Source of the DNA: Chthonobacter albigriseus
GTDB taxonomy: Bacteria; Pseudomonadota; Alphaproteobacteria; Rhizobiales; Pleomorphomonadaceae
Direction: 5' to 3'
NCBI RefSeq assembly: GCF_013839445.1
Contig: NZ_JACDIT010000001.1
Coordinates: 248,001 to 312,000 of the forward strand
DNA: 64,000 nt
The notes beneath the pieces are model-generated. The model was not told where the DNA came from. It saw only the letters and a list, made by a program, of their open reading frames with translations, and searched no databases. Below, in pieces: positions 1 to 9,337 of this stretch. The position numbers and the translations under genes were made by a program. Positions within the stretch are counted from its first letter, which is position 1. Each line of letters opens with the position of its first letter.

Positions 1-1
1 C

Positions 2-649
2 GAGGAATTGGCGCCGCTGCTCGACAAGACCTTCGGCGGGCTGCCGAAGACGTCCCGGCTGAAGCCGGTTGCCGACGTGGCTCCGGTCGTCGGCGAACGG
101 ATCACCGGCACCCTCCCCAACCCGCAGACGGTCATCCGATTCGGCGCGCCGGGGGTGAAGCGCATGGATCCGGACTTCATGGCCGCCTACGTCATGAACC
201 ACATCCTCGGCGGCGGCACCTTCTCGTCGCGGCTCTACAACGAGATCCGCGAAAAGCGCGGCCTCGCCTACTCCGTGTGGAGCGGCGTGGTCAGCTATCG
301 CCACGCCGGCCTGTTCATGGCGGGGACCTCCACCGGCGCCGCGCAGGCGGACCAGACGGTGGAGTTGATGAGGGCCGAGCTTCAGAAGATGGCGGCCGAA
401 GGTCCGACCGAAAAGGAACTCGCCGACGCCAAGACCTACCTCACCGGCAACTACGCGCTCCGCTTCGACGCGTCCGGCAAGATCGCCGAGCAGCTGGTGG
501 GGCTGCAGCTGGAAGGCCTGCCGATCGACTACTTCGCCACGCGCAACCAGCTGGTGGAGGCGGTTACGCTCGAACAGGTGAAGGCGGTGGCGGCGAAAAT
601 GCTGGCCGGTCCGCTGACCGTGGTTACCGTCGGGCCGCCACAGGGCTGA
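2..649 (+). CDS. M16 family (insulinase-like) peptidase, C-terminal part, 5' truncated by the window
   Basis: The open frame enters from the left edge, so the N-terminal half lies outside the window. What remains, about 215 residues, is an M16C-type domain: a GGLP segment followed by a region with HILGGGTFSSRLYNEIREKR and GLAYSV, the R/Y-containing substrate-binding motif of the C-terminal half of processing-peptidase-like proteins. The zinc motif HxxEH belongs to the missing half or to a separate partner gene, so catalytic status cannot be judged. In many alphaproteobacteria two M16 genes lie in tandem, one active and one not. Convergent with the EAL gene that follows. Confidence 0.9.
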   Translation, partial: EELAPLLDKTFGGLPKTSRLKPVADVAPVVGERITGTLPNPQTVIRFGAPGVKRMDPDFMAAYVMNHILGGGTFSSRLYNEIREKRGLAYSVWSGVVSYRHAGLFMAGTSTGAAQADQTVELMRAELQKMAAEGPTEKELADAKTYLTGNYALRFDASGKIAEQLVGLQLEGLPIDYFATRNQLVEAVTLEQVKAVAAKMLAGPLTVVTVGPPQG

Positions 650-678
650 CGTCGGTTCGCCGGCCCGGAGGGTGCCGG

Positions 679-2466
679 TCAGCGGCGGGCGCGAACCTGC
701 GTCCAAGGCGGCGCGCCTGCTGCGGGGGCAGCGGCCGGCCGGGGTGCAGCAGCGCTACCCTGCCCCGCTGCCGGCTGCGGCTGCGGGGTAGGCGCGGACT
801 GTTGCTGTGGCTGGCTTGCGACCGCGGCACCGCCCGGCTGGGCTGCGAGAATCTCCGGGCGCACCTGGCGCGGGGCGGAGAACAGGTTGCCCTGGGCGAG
901 CTTGACCTCGAATTCCAGGAGGTCCACCACCTGCGCCTCGGCCTCGACGCGGTCGACGACCAGCGTGAAGCCCTTGCGGCCGAGGTGGCCGTTGAGGTCG
1001 GCCGGGTGGATGTCGCCGCCGCCGAGCGGAGCGCGGCCGAGCAGGCGGTCGGCGGAGATCTTCAGGGTGCGGAAGCCGACATCGAAGAGCTGCTGGAACT
1101 CGAGCCGCAGGTCCGAGACGTGGTCGATTGAGAAGCGGTAGCCAAGGTCGGAGAGCGTCGCCAGGCTCTCCATCTCCAGCGGGCCCATGTCGGTCACCGC
1201 CTCGTGGGTGAACTCGAACTGGACGAGGTCGGCCAGAGGCTTGTTCTGGCTGAGGAAGGTGTGGAACTCGCGGAAGAAGGTGGGGTCGACGAGGCTGGAG
1301 ACCGCCAGGTTGACGAACAGCCCCATCTCGCGGTTGCGCGTGGTCAGGCGCTTCAGGATCTGGAACGAGCGGATCACCTGGAAGGTGTCGAGCTTCGGCA
1401 TCATCCGGCGGTATTCGGCGGCCGGGATGAACTCGCCGGCGGGGATCAGGCGGCCGTCGGCGCCGCGCAGGCGCGTCAGCACCTCGTAGTAGCGGACCTT
1501 GCGCTGCGGCAGCGTCACGATCGGCTGCAGGTGCACCTCGATGCGCTCGGCGCGGATGGCGGTCTCCACCTCGCGCTCGAAGGGCGTGGGAATGCGCGGC
1601 GGTTCGGGCGCGGGCGGCGGGGCGACGACGACCGGCGGCGGCACCCCGGGGCCGGCCAGCGGCCCGAGGCCATGGCTGCGGCCGGCCGGCTCGACCTGGA
1701 CCGGCGGCGCTTCGAAGCGCGGCTCGACGCGGGTCTCGCGCTCCATGCGCGGCGGCGCGGGGGGAGCCGGCGGCGGCGGGGGGGCCATTGCGGCAGGCGC
1801 GGGGACATGCGTCGGCGTGTGGATCACCTCGACACGCTGGTAGGCCGGCTGGGGCGGCGGCGGGGCCGGCTGCGCCTGGATGTAGGGGGCCGGTGCGGTC
1901 TCGAAGCGCGGCTGCGGCGGCGCGGGAGGGTCGTAGCGCGGCGGCGCCTGCGGCTGCGGCGGCGGATCGAAGCGGGACGCGGAAATGCGCGGCTGCGGCT
2001 GCGGCTCGAATCGCGGCTGCGGGGGCGGCAGGCGGTTCGCCTCCAGCTTGTGGCTGACGTCGTCGAGGCGGCGGTCGAAGCGCGCCTCCACGTCGGCGAG
2101 CGCGTCGGCCACCTGCTTCATCAGCGTGCCGACGACCTCGATCTCCACCGCGAGCGCCTCGTTCTCCTGGCGGATCCGCTCCGGCAGACCGGTCTCCAGG
2201 CGCGACAGGCGCGAGGCGATGTTGTCGACCTCGGTGTTGACGTCGCCGGCCACCGCCGAGATCTCGGAGATGCGGGCCTCCAGCCACTTGCGGTCGCGGG
2301 TGCGTTCGCCCTGCACATGGAGCAGGGCAAGCCCGAACAGGGCGACCAGGCCGAGCGCGGCGGACTGTCCGAGCGGGAAGTCGAACTGCAGGTTCAGGAC
2401 GACCGCGATCGAGACGGCGGTCACCACCATCGCCATGACGATGAGAATAGTCGACAGACGGCTCAT
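679..2466 (-). CDS. Membrane-anchored EAL-domain protein, probably catalytically degenerate
   Basis: A 595-residue protein. Two hydrophobic segments at about residues 5-24 and 33-50 anchor it in the inner membrane; a coiled-coil stretch (about 60-150) and a long Pro/Ala/Gln-rich linker (about 150-285) lead to an EAL domain (about 290-535), then another Pro/Ala-rich tail. The EAL signature reads E-V-L at residues 328-330, and the segment matching the DDFG metal-binding motif reads FSIDHVSDL, with His in place of the second Asp. The Asn of FVNLAVSS, the Glu of FEFTHE and the Lys of LKIS are kept. I infer weak or no c-di-GMP phosphodiesterase activity and perhaps a c-di-GMP receptor or scaffold role. 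The start at 2466 is chosen because the hydrophobic anchor begins there; upstream in-frame sequence is not protein-like and overlaps copZ. Confidence 0.85.
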   Translation of the reverse strand: MSRLSTILIVMAMVVTAVSIAVVLNLQFDFPLGQSAALGLVALFGLALLHVQGERTRDRKWLEARISEISAVAGDVNTEVDNIASRLSRLETGLPERIRQENEALAVEIEVVGTLMKQVADALADVEARFDRRLDDVSHKLEANRLPPPQPRFEPQPQPRISASRFDPPPQPQAPPRYDPPAPPQPRFETAPAPYIQAQPAPPPPQPAYQRVEVIHTPTHVPAPAAMAPPPPPAPPAPPRMERETRVEPRFEAPPVQVEPAGRSHGLGPLAGPGVPPPVVVAPPPAPEPPRIPTPFEREVETAIRAERIEVHLQPIVTLPQRKVRYYEVLTRLRGADGRLIPAGEFIPAAEYRRMMPKLDTFQVIRSFQILKRLTTRNREMGLFVNLAVSSLVDPTFFREFHTFLSQNKPLADLVQFEFTHEAVTDMGPLEMESLATLSDLGYRFSIDHVSDLRLEFQQLFDVGFRTLKISADRLLGRAPLGGGDIHPADLNGHLGRKGFTLVVDRVEAEAQVVDLLEFEVKLAQGNLFSAPRQVRPEILAAQPGGAAVASQPQQQSAPTPQPQPAAGQGSAAAPRPAAAPAAGAPPWTQVRARR

Positions 2467-2608
2467 CGCCGCTCCACTCCAATGACGTAGGCTACGAATC
2501 GCGCCCGTACTCACCGGAATCCAAGGGTTAATCGGAGGTAAACTCAACCGGTTTCCGTTCTCGCCGCGTGCATGGACGGGGATAACGACATTGCCGCCAC
2601 AGAGGGGC

Positions 2609-2639
2609 TTGACCTTCCATCTGCTGGAAGGCGCATCCC
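2609..2639 (+). promoter_or_regulatory. CueR/MerR-type copper-responsive promoter and operator
   Basis: A -35 hexamer TTGACC (2609-2614) overlaps an inverted repeat ACCTTCC-N7-GGAAGG (2612-2631), followed after about 19-20 bp by a weak -10 (near 2634-2640). The dyad between long-spaced -35 and -10 elements matches known CueR targets such as the copA promoter. It lies about 45-50 bp upstream of the copper chaperone start, which supports the assignment. No MerR-family gene is present in the window, so the regulator must be elsewhere. Confidence 0.7.
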
Positions 2640-2682
2640 TGGGGGCGATGGGCCCCCGGGGCCTACCCTCCAGGAGACGACC

Positions 2683-2880
2683 ATGATCGATCTGAAAGTC
2701 AGCGGAATGACCTGCGGCGGATGCGTGCGCGCGGTGGAAAAGGCGGTGGCCCGTACCGATGCCAAGGCCAGCGTTTCGGTGGACCTGCCGACCGGCGTCG
2801 TGCGGATCGAGAGCGAGCGGCCGCGGGCGGACTTCGCCTCGGCGATCGAGGCGGCGGGATACGACGTGGAGCCTGCCTAA
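2683..2880 (+). CDS. copZ: Heavy-metal-associated domain protein, CopZ-like copper chaperone
   Basis: A 65-residue single HMA domain with the metal-binding motif GMTCGGCV at residues 8-15, the usual ferredoxin-like fold pattern, and the C-terminal GYDVEPA common in these chaperones. It would bind Cu(I) through the two cysteines and pass it to a P-type ATPase or regulator in the cytoplasm. Start ATG 2683 has AGGAGA about 5 bases upstream. It stands alone here, without copA or cueR next to it, but has its own CueR-like promoter. Confidence 0.88.
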   Translation: MIDLKVSGMTCGGCVRAVEKAVARTDAKASVSVDLPTGVVRIESERPRADFASAIEAAGYDVEPA

Positions 2881-2990
2881 AGCTTCGTCAATTCCGCATC
2901 CGGCAACGGATTGTTTACCATGGCGCGGCGACATTCAGGGGAAGCAGAGCGCGGAAGGATTCCGCGTTGCCCTCGCAAGGATTGCTCCCG

Positions 2991-4340
2991 ATGGATGCCG
3001 CCCCGCGCTCCTCGTCGGCGCTACGTGTGCTGATCGCTGACGCCGACGCCGACGCCAGGTCCGTTCTCCGCTCCGCGCTCGAGGAGCGAATCGCTCGCCC
3101 CCTCATGGTGATGGAAACCGGCGACGCGGCCTCCGCCCGCGTGCTCGCGGCGGGCCGGAACTTCGACGTGATCGCCGCCGACCTCGCCACTCTCGGCGGG
3201 CCGCACGCCCTGACGCCGCTCCTGTCGGCGGCCGGGGACACCACCCTCTACGCCCTCGGACCGTCGGAGGACGTGACGTCCGCCGTCACCGCCGTGCAGG
3301 TCGGGGCTGCCGACTACCTTTCCAAGCCGCTCGACGGAGCGGCCTTCGCCCGGCGGGTGGAGCGCCAGTTCGGCCAGAGCGAGGCGGTCCACGCGGAAGG
3401 CTTCGACGGCATGCTCGGCCGGTCGGAGTCCATGCGGACGCTGTTCGAGGCGGTCGGGCGCGTGGCGCCGTCGCTCGCGCCGGTGTTCGTCAGCGGTCCG
3501 ACGGGTTCGGGCAAGTCGACGCTTGCCCGCGTGATTCACGGCCGGTCGCGCCGCAAGCACGGCCCATTCGTCGAGGTCGACTGCACGGGCCAGGAGAGTG
3601 TGGCCCTTTGCGACACGCTGGCGGCAATCGGCGGCGCCTTCGATCGGGCGCACGGCGGCACGCTGCATCTGAAGGAAATCTCCCGCCTGTCGCCCGCGGT
3701 CCAGGCGCTGCTGCTCCGGCTGGTCGACAGCGGGGAAGTGCTGGGCTCCGGCGTCCGCCGGCGCCTTTCGGTTCGGCTCGTCGTCTCCACGTCGGAGGCG
3801 GTGCAGGACGGCAAGGTCCCGGGCACGCTGAAGCCCGATCTCTACTTCCGCCTGGCCGTGCTGCCGCTGCGGCTGCCGGCGCTCGCCGCGCGCACCGAGG
3901 ACATTCCGCTGATCGCGCTGGAAGCGCTGCGCCGTGCCGCGCGCGAACGCGGCGCCCGCTCGATCCGGCTTCTGCCGGCGGCGGAGAGCGCGCTGATGGC
4001 CTTCGGCTGGCCGGACAACGTCGCCGGGCTGAAACGGGCTTGCGAGACGCTGGCGGAACATGCCGTCAACGGCGTGATCGGGCCGGAGGCGGTTGCGGCC
4101 GTGCTCGCGCCGGCCGGCTTCGTCGCCCGCACGGAAGCCACCGGCGCCGCGCAGCGGCCCATCATCGTCCGGCCGCTCCACCTGGAGGAGGCCCGCATCA
4201 TCGAGGAGGCGATCGCCGCCTTCGACGGCAATATCGCCCGGGCGGCGGCGGCGCTGCAGATCAGTCCGTCGACGATCTACCGCAAGCGCCGTGGGCGCGA
4301 GGGATCAGAAGCCGGCTATGCGGAGTCGGCCGCCGGCTGA
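2991..4340 (+). CDS. NtrC-like response regulator lacking the sigma-54 interaction loop
   Basis: A 449-residue protein: receiver domain (about 10-125, with a D-A-D acidic pocket, phospho-acceptor Asp in DVIAADL and Lys in DYLSKPL), AAA+ domain (about 140-360) with Walker A SGPTGSGKST near residue 167, and a C-terminal Fis-type helix-turn-helix (about 405-440, NIARAAAALQISPSTIYRKR). The stretch that should carry GAFTGA is replaced by a short GGAFDRAHGG segment, and the Walker B region reads GGTLHLKEI, with Lys where family members have Asp. It is therefore unlikely to hydrolyse ATP normally or open sigma-54 promoters; it may act as an ordinary repressor or activator, as TyrR- and HupR-like members do. 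ATG 2991 is preceded by AAGGA. No cognate kinase is adjacent. Confidence 0.85.
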   Translation: MDAAPRSSSALRVLIADADADARSVLRSALEERIARPLMVMETGDAASARVLAAGRNFDVIAADLATLGGPHALTPLLSAAGDTTLYALGPSEDVTSAVTAVQVGAADYLSKPLDGAAFARRVERQFGQSEAVHAEGFDGMLGRSESMRTLFEAVGRVAPSLAPVFVSGPTGSGKSTLARVIHGRSRRKHGPFVEVDCTGQESVALCDTLAAIGGAFDRAHGGTLHLKEISRLSPAVQALLLRLVDSGEVLGSGVRRRLSVRLVVSTSEAVQDGKVPGTLKPDLYFRLAVLPLRLPALAARTEDIPLIALEALRRAARERGARSIRLLPAAESALMAFGWPDNVAGLKRACETLAEHAVNGVIGPEAVAAVLAPAGFVARTEATGAAQRPIIVRPLHLEEARIIEEAIAAFDGNIARAAAALQISPSTIYRKRRGREGSEAGYAESAAG

Positions 4341-4514
4341 CGCAGGCCGGGATAGCGCCCCTTCGAGCGTAACCAAGGGCTTGTGACCTTTTTCCCATGG
4401 CGTAAGATGCCGATGTGGCGTCGGGCTGCTATGCTCCCGGCGCACATTCGCTTATGCCCCCGCATGCCGATCCCGTCGGCCCATCGCCCGTTCGATCACA
4501 GGATCCCGTCTTCC

Positions 4515-5105
4515 ATGCACCTCTCCGGCTTCGTCGGTCGCCTTCCAGCCGCTGCCGCCGCGCTTCTCCTCGGGCTCGGCAGCGCCGCCGTGGCCGGCGA
4601 GATGGTCGACCGCGCCACCCAGGCGGAGACGCTCCTGTCCGAGCAGAAGCCGGTGCAGGCGCTGGCGGAGATCGAGGCCGCCTTCAACGCGGCGTGGGAC
4701 AAGGCTCCGCTGGGATTTTCGGAGGCGCTGTTCGTCGCCGCCCGGCCGCAGGGATTCGGCATCTACGAGGCGCGCGCCACCAACGTGTTCGCGCCGGGCG
4801 AGGACATGTTCGTCTACGCCGAGCCGTTCGGTTACGGCTACGGCGAGGCCGACGGCCAATTCGCGATCGGTTTCGACGCGGATTTCGAGCTGCGCACCAC
4901 CAAGGGCCAGATCCTCCACGCGCAGGAGGGCTTCGCTGCGCCCGGGCTGACCACGCGGCGGCGGAACAAGGAGTTCCAGGTGTTCATCACCTACAACTTC
5001 AAGGGCCTGAAGGCGGGCGACTATGTGCTCGTCACCCGCCTGCGCGACAAGAACTCCGACAAGAAAGGCAGCTTCGAGCTGCCGTTCAGCGTCAAGGCGC
5101 CCTGA
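4515..5105 (+). CDS. Secreted or periplasmic protein of unknown function
   Basis: A 196-residue product with an N-terminal signal peptide: a hydrophobic stretch ending LGLGSAAVAGE, with likely cleavage after AVA or AVAG. The mature part has a short helical region (about 30-60) then a beta-rich domain with FGIYEARATNVFAPGEDMF and a C-terminal strand with RLRDKNSDKKGSFELPF. I do not recognise a named family. An in-frame ATG at 4383 exists, but the added residues are Pro/Arg-rich and would bury the signal peptide, so ATG 4515 is preferred. Confidence 0.75.
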   Translation: MHLSGFVGRLPAAAAALLLGLGSAAVAGEMVDRATQAETLLSEQKPVQALAEIEAAFNAAWDKAPLGFSEALFVAARPQGFGIYEARATNVFAPGEDMFVYAEPFGYGYGEADGQFAIGFDADFELRTTKGQILHAQEGFAAPGLTTRRRNKEFQVFITYNFKGLKAGDYVLVTRLRDKNSDKKGSFELPFSVKAP

Positions 5106-5195
5106 GCCCGAAGGCTCGGCGCTGGCTCGCCAAACCGGGTGCCGTCACCGCAGCGTGACCGGGCACCGGTTGGCGGTTCTCGCCATTGCACGAGT

Positions 5196-5744
5196 GTGCA
5201 GCATTCGATATCGGTCGATGGCGATCCGTCGCTGCCGTTCACCGAACGCTCGAGTCCCGTCACCTTGCCTACCCTCCGTCCCGGCCTCGACAGCGATGGC
5301 GACGGCATCGCGGCGCTGATCGCCGCGGTGTTCGCGGAGTATCCGGGCTGCCCATTCGTGCGCGATGAGTTTCCCGAACTCGCCCAGCCGGCCAGACACT
5401 ACGCGGCGAAGGGCGGCGGGCTCTGGGTGCTGGAGGCGAACGGCGCGGTGGTCGGATGCTTTGCGATCAGCCGGGTGGACGGCACCGACATCTTCGAGAT
5501 CCACAAGGTCTACCTCGCCCGGTCCCTGCGCGGCTTCGGCCATGCCGGCCGCCTATGGGACGCCGCCATCGGCGAGGCCGCCAGGCGCGGCGCGACGGCC
5601 CTCCGGCTGTGGACCGACACGCGCTTTGACAGCGGCCACCGCTTCTACGAGAAGCGCGGCTTCCGGCGGCTGCCGGTGACGCGGTTCCTGGCCGACGCCA
5701 CGAACGCGTGGGAATACGCCTACGTTCTGGCGCCGCTGCCATGA
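5196..5744 (+). CDS. GNAT family N-acetyltransferase
   Basis: GNAT fold, about 160-180 residues. The acetyl-CoA-binding segment is SLRGFGHAGRLWDAAIGEA (motif A, R-x-x-G-x-G/A) and motif B contains SGHRFYEKRGFRR. The substrate is not predictable. Start is uncertain: GTG 5196 is taken, while TTG 5265, just before LPTLRPG, would better match the compact domain. The stop TGA overlaps the start of the next gene (ATGA), so the two are translationally coupled and probably function together. Confidence 0.8.
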   Translation: MQHSISVDGDPSLPFTERSSPVTLPTLRPGLDSDGDGIAALIAAVFAEYPGCPFVRDEFPELAQPARHYAAKGGGLWVLEANGAVVGCFAISRVDGTDIFEIHKVYLARSLRGFGHAGRLWDAAIGEAARRGATALRLWTDTRFDSGHRFYEKRGFRRLPVTRFLADATNAWEYAYVLAPLP

Positions 5745-6613
5745 AGACGCTCGCCTCCCCCGTGCCGGTGCTGTCCGGCCTGTTCGCCGTGGCGGTTCTG
5801 GCCGGCATGGACGCGCTCATCAAGGAGGTGAGCGGGTCGCACGCCACCGGCCAGGTGGTGTTCCTGCGCTATCTCTTCGGCGCGGCGGCGCTGGTGATCG
5901 TCGCGCTCGTCACGCGGGCGCAGCCGCCGACGCTCGGCACCATGAAACGGGCCGGCGTACGGGCGATCTTCATCCTCTCCACCGCCTTCCTGTTCTTCAA
6001 GACGCTGACGCTTTTGCCGCTCGCCGAGGCGGTGGCGGTCAGCTTCACGGCGCCCTTCTTCATGGTGATCGCGTCGCGATTCATGCTGGGCGAACCGGTG
6101 CCGCCGCGCGCGCTCGGGGCCATCGCGGTGGGATTCTCCGGGGTGGTCGTGATGCTCGCCGGCCGGATCGGCGACGGAAGCCTTTCCGGCGTGCCACTCG
6201 GCTATGCCACCGGCATCGGCTGCTCGGTCACTTATGCGCTCGCCATGGTGATGACGCGAAAGGACAGCGGCCACGACCCGGTGATAGCGATGGTGCTGGC
6301 GCAGAACGCCACCGCAACGGTTTTCTCGGCGCCGATCGGCTTTGCCGTCTGGACCGCGCCGTCGACCGAGACGACGCTGCTCTTTGCCGGCGTCGGCCTG
6401 CTCGGCACGCTCGGGCACCTCGCCTTCGCCTGGGCCTATGCGCATGCGCCGGCGTCGCGGCTGGCGCCGCTGGAGTTCACCAGCTTCCTGTGGGCGGCCG
6501 TGTTCGGCCTCGTGTTCTTCGGCGAGATGCCGACGATCGCCACCTTCCTCGGCGCGCTTCTGATCGTCAGCGCCTGCCTTGCGGTGTTCCGGAAGACCGA
6601 AGCGCCGGCTTGA
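5741..6613 (+). CDS. EamA/DMT superfamily transporter
   Basis: A 290-residue integral membrane protein with about ten hydrophobic segments in two EamA repeats, ending in a short RKTEAPA tail. Family members export amino acids, nucleosides or other metabolites; the substrate here is unknown. The ATG overlaps the stop of the acetyltransferase gene by four bases, suggesting an acetylate-and-export pair or simply co-transcription. Confidence 0.85.
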   Translation: MKTLASPVPVLSGLFAVAVLAGMDALIKEVSGSHATGQVVFLRYLFGAAALVIVALVTRAQPPTLGTMKRAGVRAIFILSTAFLFFKTLTLLPLAEAVAVSFTAPFFMVIASRFMLGEPVPPRALGAIAVGFSGVVVMLAGRIGDGSLSGVPLGYATGIGCSVTYALAMVMTRKDSGHDPVIAMVLAQNATATVFSAPIGFAVWTAPSTETTLLFAGVGLLGTLGHLAFAWAYAHAPASRLAPLEFTSFLWAAVFGLVFFGEMPTIATFLGALLIVSACLAVFRKTEAPA

Positions 6614-6639
6614 GCGTCAACCAAAGCGATCACGCCTTC

Positions 6640-6668
6640 TTGACACTCGGACGGGGCACCCTTATCTC
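6640..6668 (+). promoter_or_regulatory. groESL promoter
   Basis: TTGACA (6640-6645), 17-bp spacer, TATCTC (6663-6668). It sits 14 bp upstream of the CIRCE element and about 105 bp before the groES start. The CTTGAC...CCTTATCT context also resembles alphaproteobacterial RpoH promoters, so RpoD and RpoH use cannot be separated by eye. Confidence 0.7.
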
Positions 6669-6681
6669 CAGCCTGCCGCGG

Positions 6682-6708
6682 CTGGCACTCACCTTTGTCG
6701 AGTGCTAA
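6682..6708 (+). promoter_or_regulatory. CIRCE element (HrcA operator)
   Basis: Inverted repeat CTGGCACTC-N9-GAGTGCTAA, matching the CIRCE consensus TTAGCACTC-N9-GAGTGCTAA in all but two bases of the left arm. It lies between the promoter and groES, where HrcA represses groESL until heat shock. Confidence 0.92.
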
Positions 6709-6727
6709 CACGGCTCACAAATTCGAA

Positions 6728-6746
6728 CGGCCGATGCGATCGGCCG
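6728..6746 (+). other. Perfect hairpin in the groESL 5' leader
   Basis: CGGCCGAT-gcg-ATCGGCCG, an 8-bp perfect stem with a 3-base loop, lies between CIRCE and the groES ribosome binding site (AGGAG at 6760-6764). It would be in the mRNA leader. It may stabilise the transcript or affect translation; it does not itself cover the ribosome binding site. Confidence 0.5.
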
Positions 6747-6772
6747 TGGTTTGATCAAAAGGAGCGACGCAC

Positions 6773-7060
6773 ATGGCTTTCCGTCCGCTGCACGACCGGG
6801 TGGTCGTCCGCCGGCTCGAATCCGAGGAGAAGACCGCGGGTGGCATCATCATCCCGGACACTGCCAAGGAGAAGCCGCAGCAGGGTGAGGTCGTTTCCGT
6901 CGGCCCCGGCGCCCGGAACGAGAAGGGCGATCTCGTCGCCCTCGACGTCAAGGCCGGCGACAAGGTGCTGTTCGGCAAGTGGTCGGGCACCGAAGTCAAG
7001 ATCGACGGTCAGGATCTCCTGATCATGAAGGAGAGCGACATCCTCGGGATCGTCGGCTAA
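6773..7060 (+). CDS. groES: Co-chaperonin GroES
   Basis: 95 residues, full length. It begins [12 protein letters not shown] and carries the mobile-loop segment [18 protein letters not shown] and the C-terminal DILGIV. It forms the heptameric lid of the GroEL chamber in the cytoplasm. First gene of groESL, controlled by the promoter and CIRCE element upstream; AGGAG lies 8 bases before the ATG. Confidence 0.98.
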   Translation: MAFRPLHDRVVVRRLESEEKTAGGIIIPDTAKEKPQQGEVVSVGPGARNEKGDLVALDVKAGDKVLFGKWSGTEVKIDGQDLLIMKESDILGIVG

Positions 7061-7087
7061 CGCCGCACCGAAGGACGTCTCCCTTAA

Positions 7088-8746
<1,659 letters not shown>

Positions 8747-8776
8747 GACGTCCATCACGTCTCTTGCGAACGCGAA

Positions 8777-8804
8777 GCGGGTCCCGAAAGGGGCCCGCTT
8801 TTTT
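8777..8804 (+). terminator. Rho-independent terminator of groESL
   Basis: Stem GCGGGTCCC (8777-8785) with GGGGCCCGC (8790-8798), one G-U pair, a GAAA loop, then six T residues (8799-8804). Begins 31 bp after the groEL stop codon. Confidence 0.9.
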
Positions 8805-8826
8805 CATGGTCGGCCGAACAGGCGGA

Positions 8827-8886
8827 ATAGTTAGCTGGTTGACAAACTAACGCTTCCCAACCCGCTCCCACCATGATAGTTAGACA
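8827..8886 (+). promoter_or_regulatory. Putative ArsR-family operator/promoter region
   Basis: The octamer ATAGTTAG occurs twice (8827-8834 and 8876-8883), and GTTAG (8830-8834) forms an inverted repeat with CTAAC (8847-8851). A TTGACA hexamer (8839-8844) lies inside that dyad. The second octamer overlaps the possible start codons of the regulator gene. This arrangement suggests autoregulation, but no matching -10 element is clear. Confidence 0.45.
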
Positions 8887-8887
8887 C

Positions 8888-9229
8888 ATGGCTAAGCATG
8901 ACTTCGATCTTTCCCTCGTCTTCCACGCGCTGGCAGATCCGACCCGGCGGGCGATCCTGACGCGGCTCTCCGCCGGGCCGGCTCCTGTCAAGGCGCTCGC
9001 CGAGCCCACCGGGCTGAGCCTGCCGACGGTGATGCGGCACCTTTCCGTGCTGGAGGAGGCGGGCCTGATCGCCACCGCCAAGGACGGGCGGGTGCGCACC
9101 TGCGCGCTCGTGCCGGAAGCGCTGGCCCTGCCGCGAACGTGGCTCGACGAGCAGCGTGCCCTCTGGGAAGCCCGGCTGGACCGGTTCGAAGACCATGTGA
9201 TGACCTTGATGCGGGACCGCGAGACCTGA
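8888..9229 (+). CDS. ArsR/SmtB-type winged-helix transcriptional regulator
   Basis: 113 residues. The N-terminal VFHALADPTRRAILTRL and the recognition region LSLPTVMRHLSVLEEAGL define the SmtB-like wHTH type that normally pairs with SRPBCC/AHSA1 genes; no metal-binding cysteine motif is present. An ATG at 8873 would add five residues, but it lies among the operator repeats. Neither start has a clear ribosome binding site, so a leaderless transcript is possible. The AHSA1-fusion gene follows 108 bp downstream on the same strand. Confidence 0.88.
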   Translation: MAKHDFDLSLVFHALADPTRRAILTRLSAGPAPVKALAEPTGLSLPTVMRHLSVLEEAGLIATAKDGRVRTCALVPEALALPRTWLDEQRALWEARLDRFEDHVMTLMRDRET

Positions 9230-9337
9230 GGCGGGGGCTGCAGCCGCACCTCCCGGTGCGGATGGCGGGCAAGGAGGGGCGTCCCCGACGGGGCGCGGGG
9301 GCGAAGACAGCAACAGTGGTGCAAGGGGTTTGACACG

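Noticed and set aside
2467..2934. N-terminal extension of the EAL protein back to 2934
   Set aside because: It would overlap the copper chaperone gene and its promoter, and would place the membrane anchor in the middle of the chain.
2991..4340. Reading the NtrC-like protein as a sigma-54 activator
   Set aside because: The GAFTGA loop is absent and the Walker B Asp is replaced, so the usual activator function is not supported.
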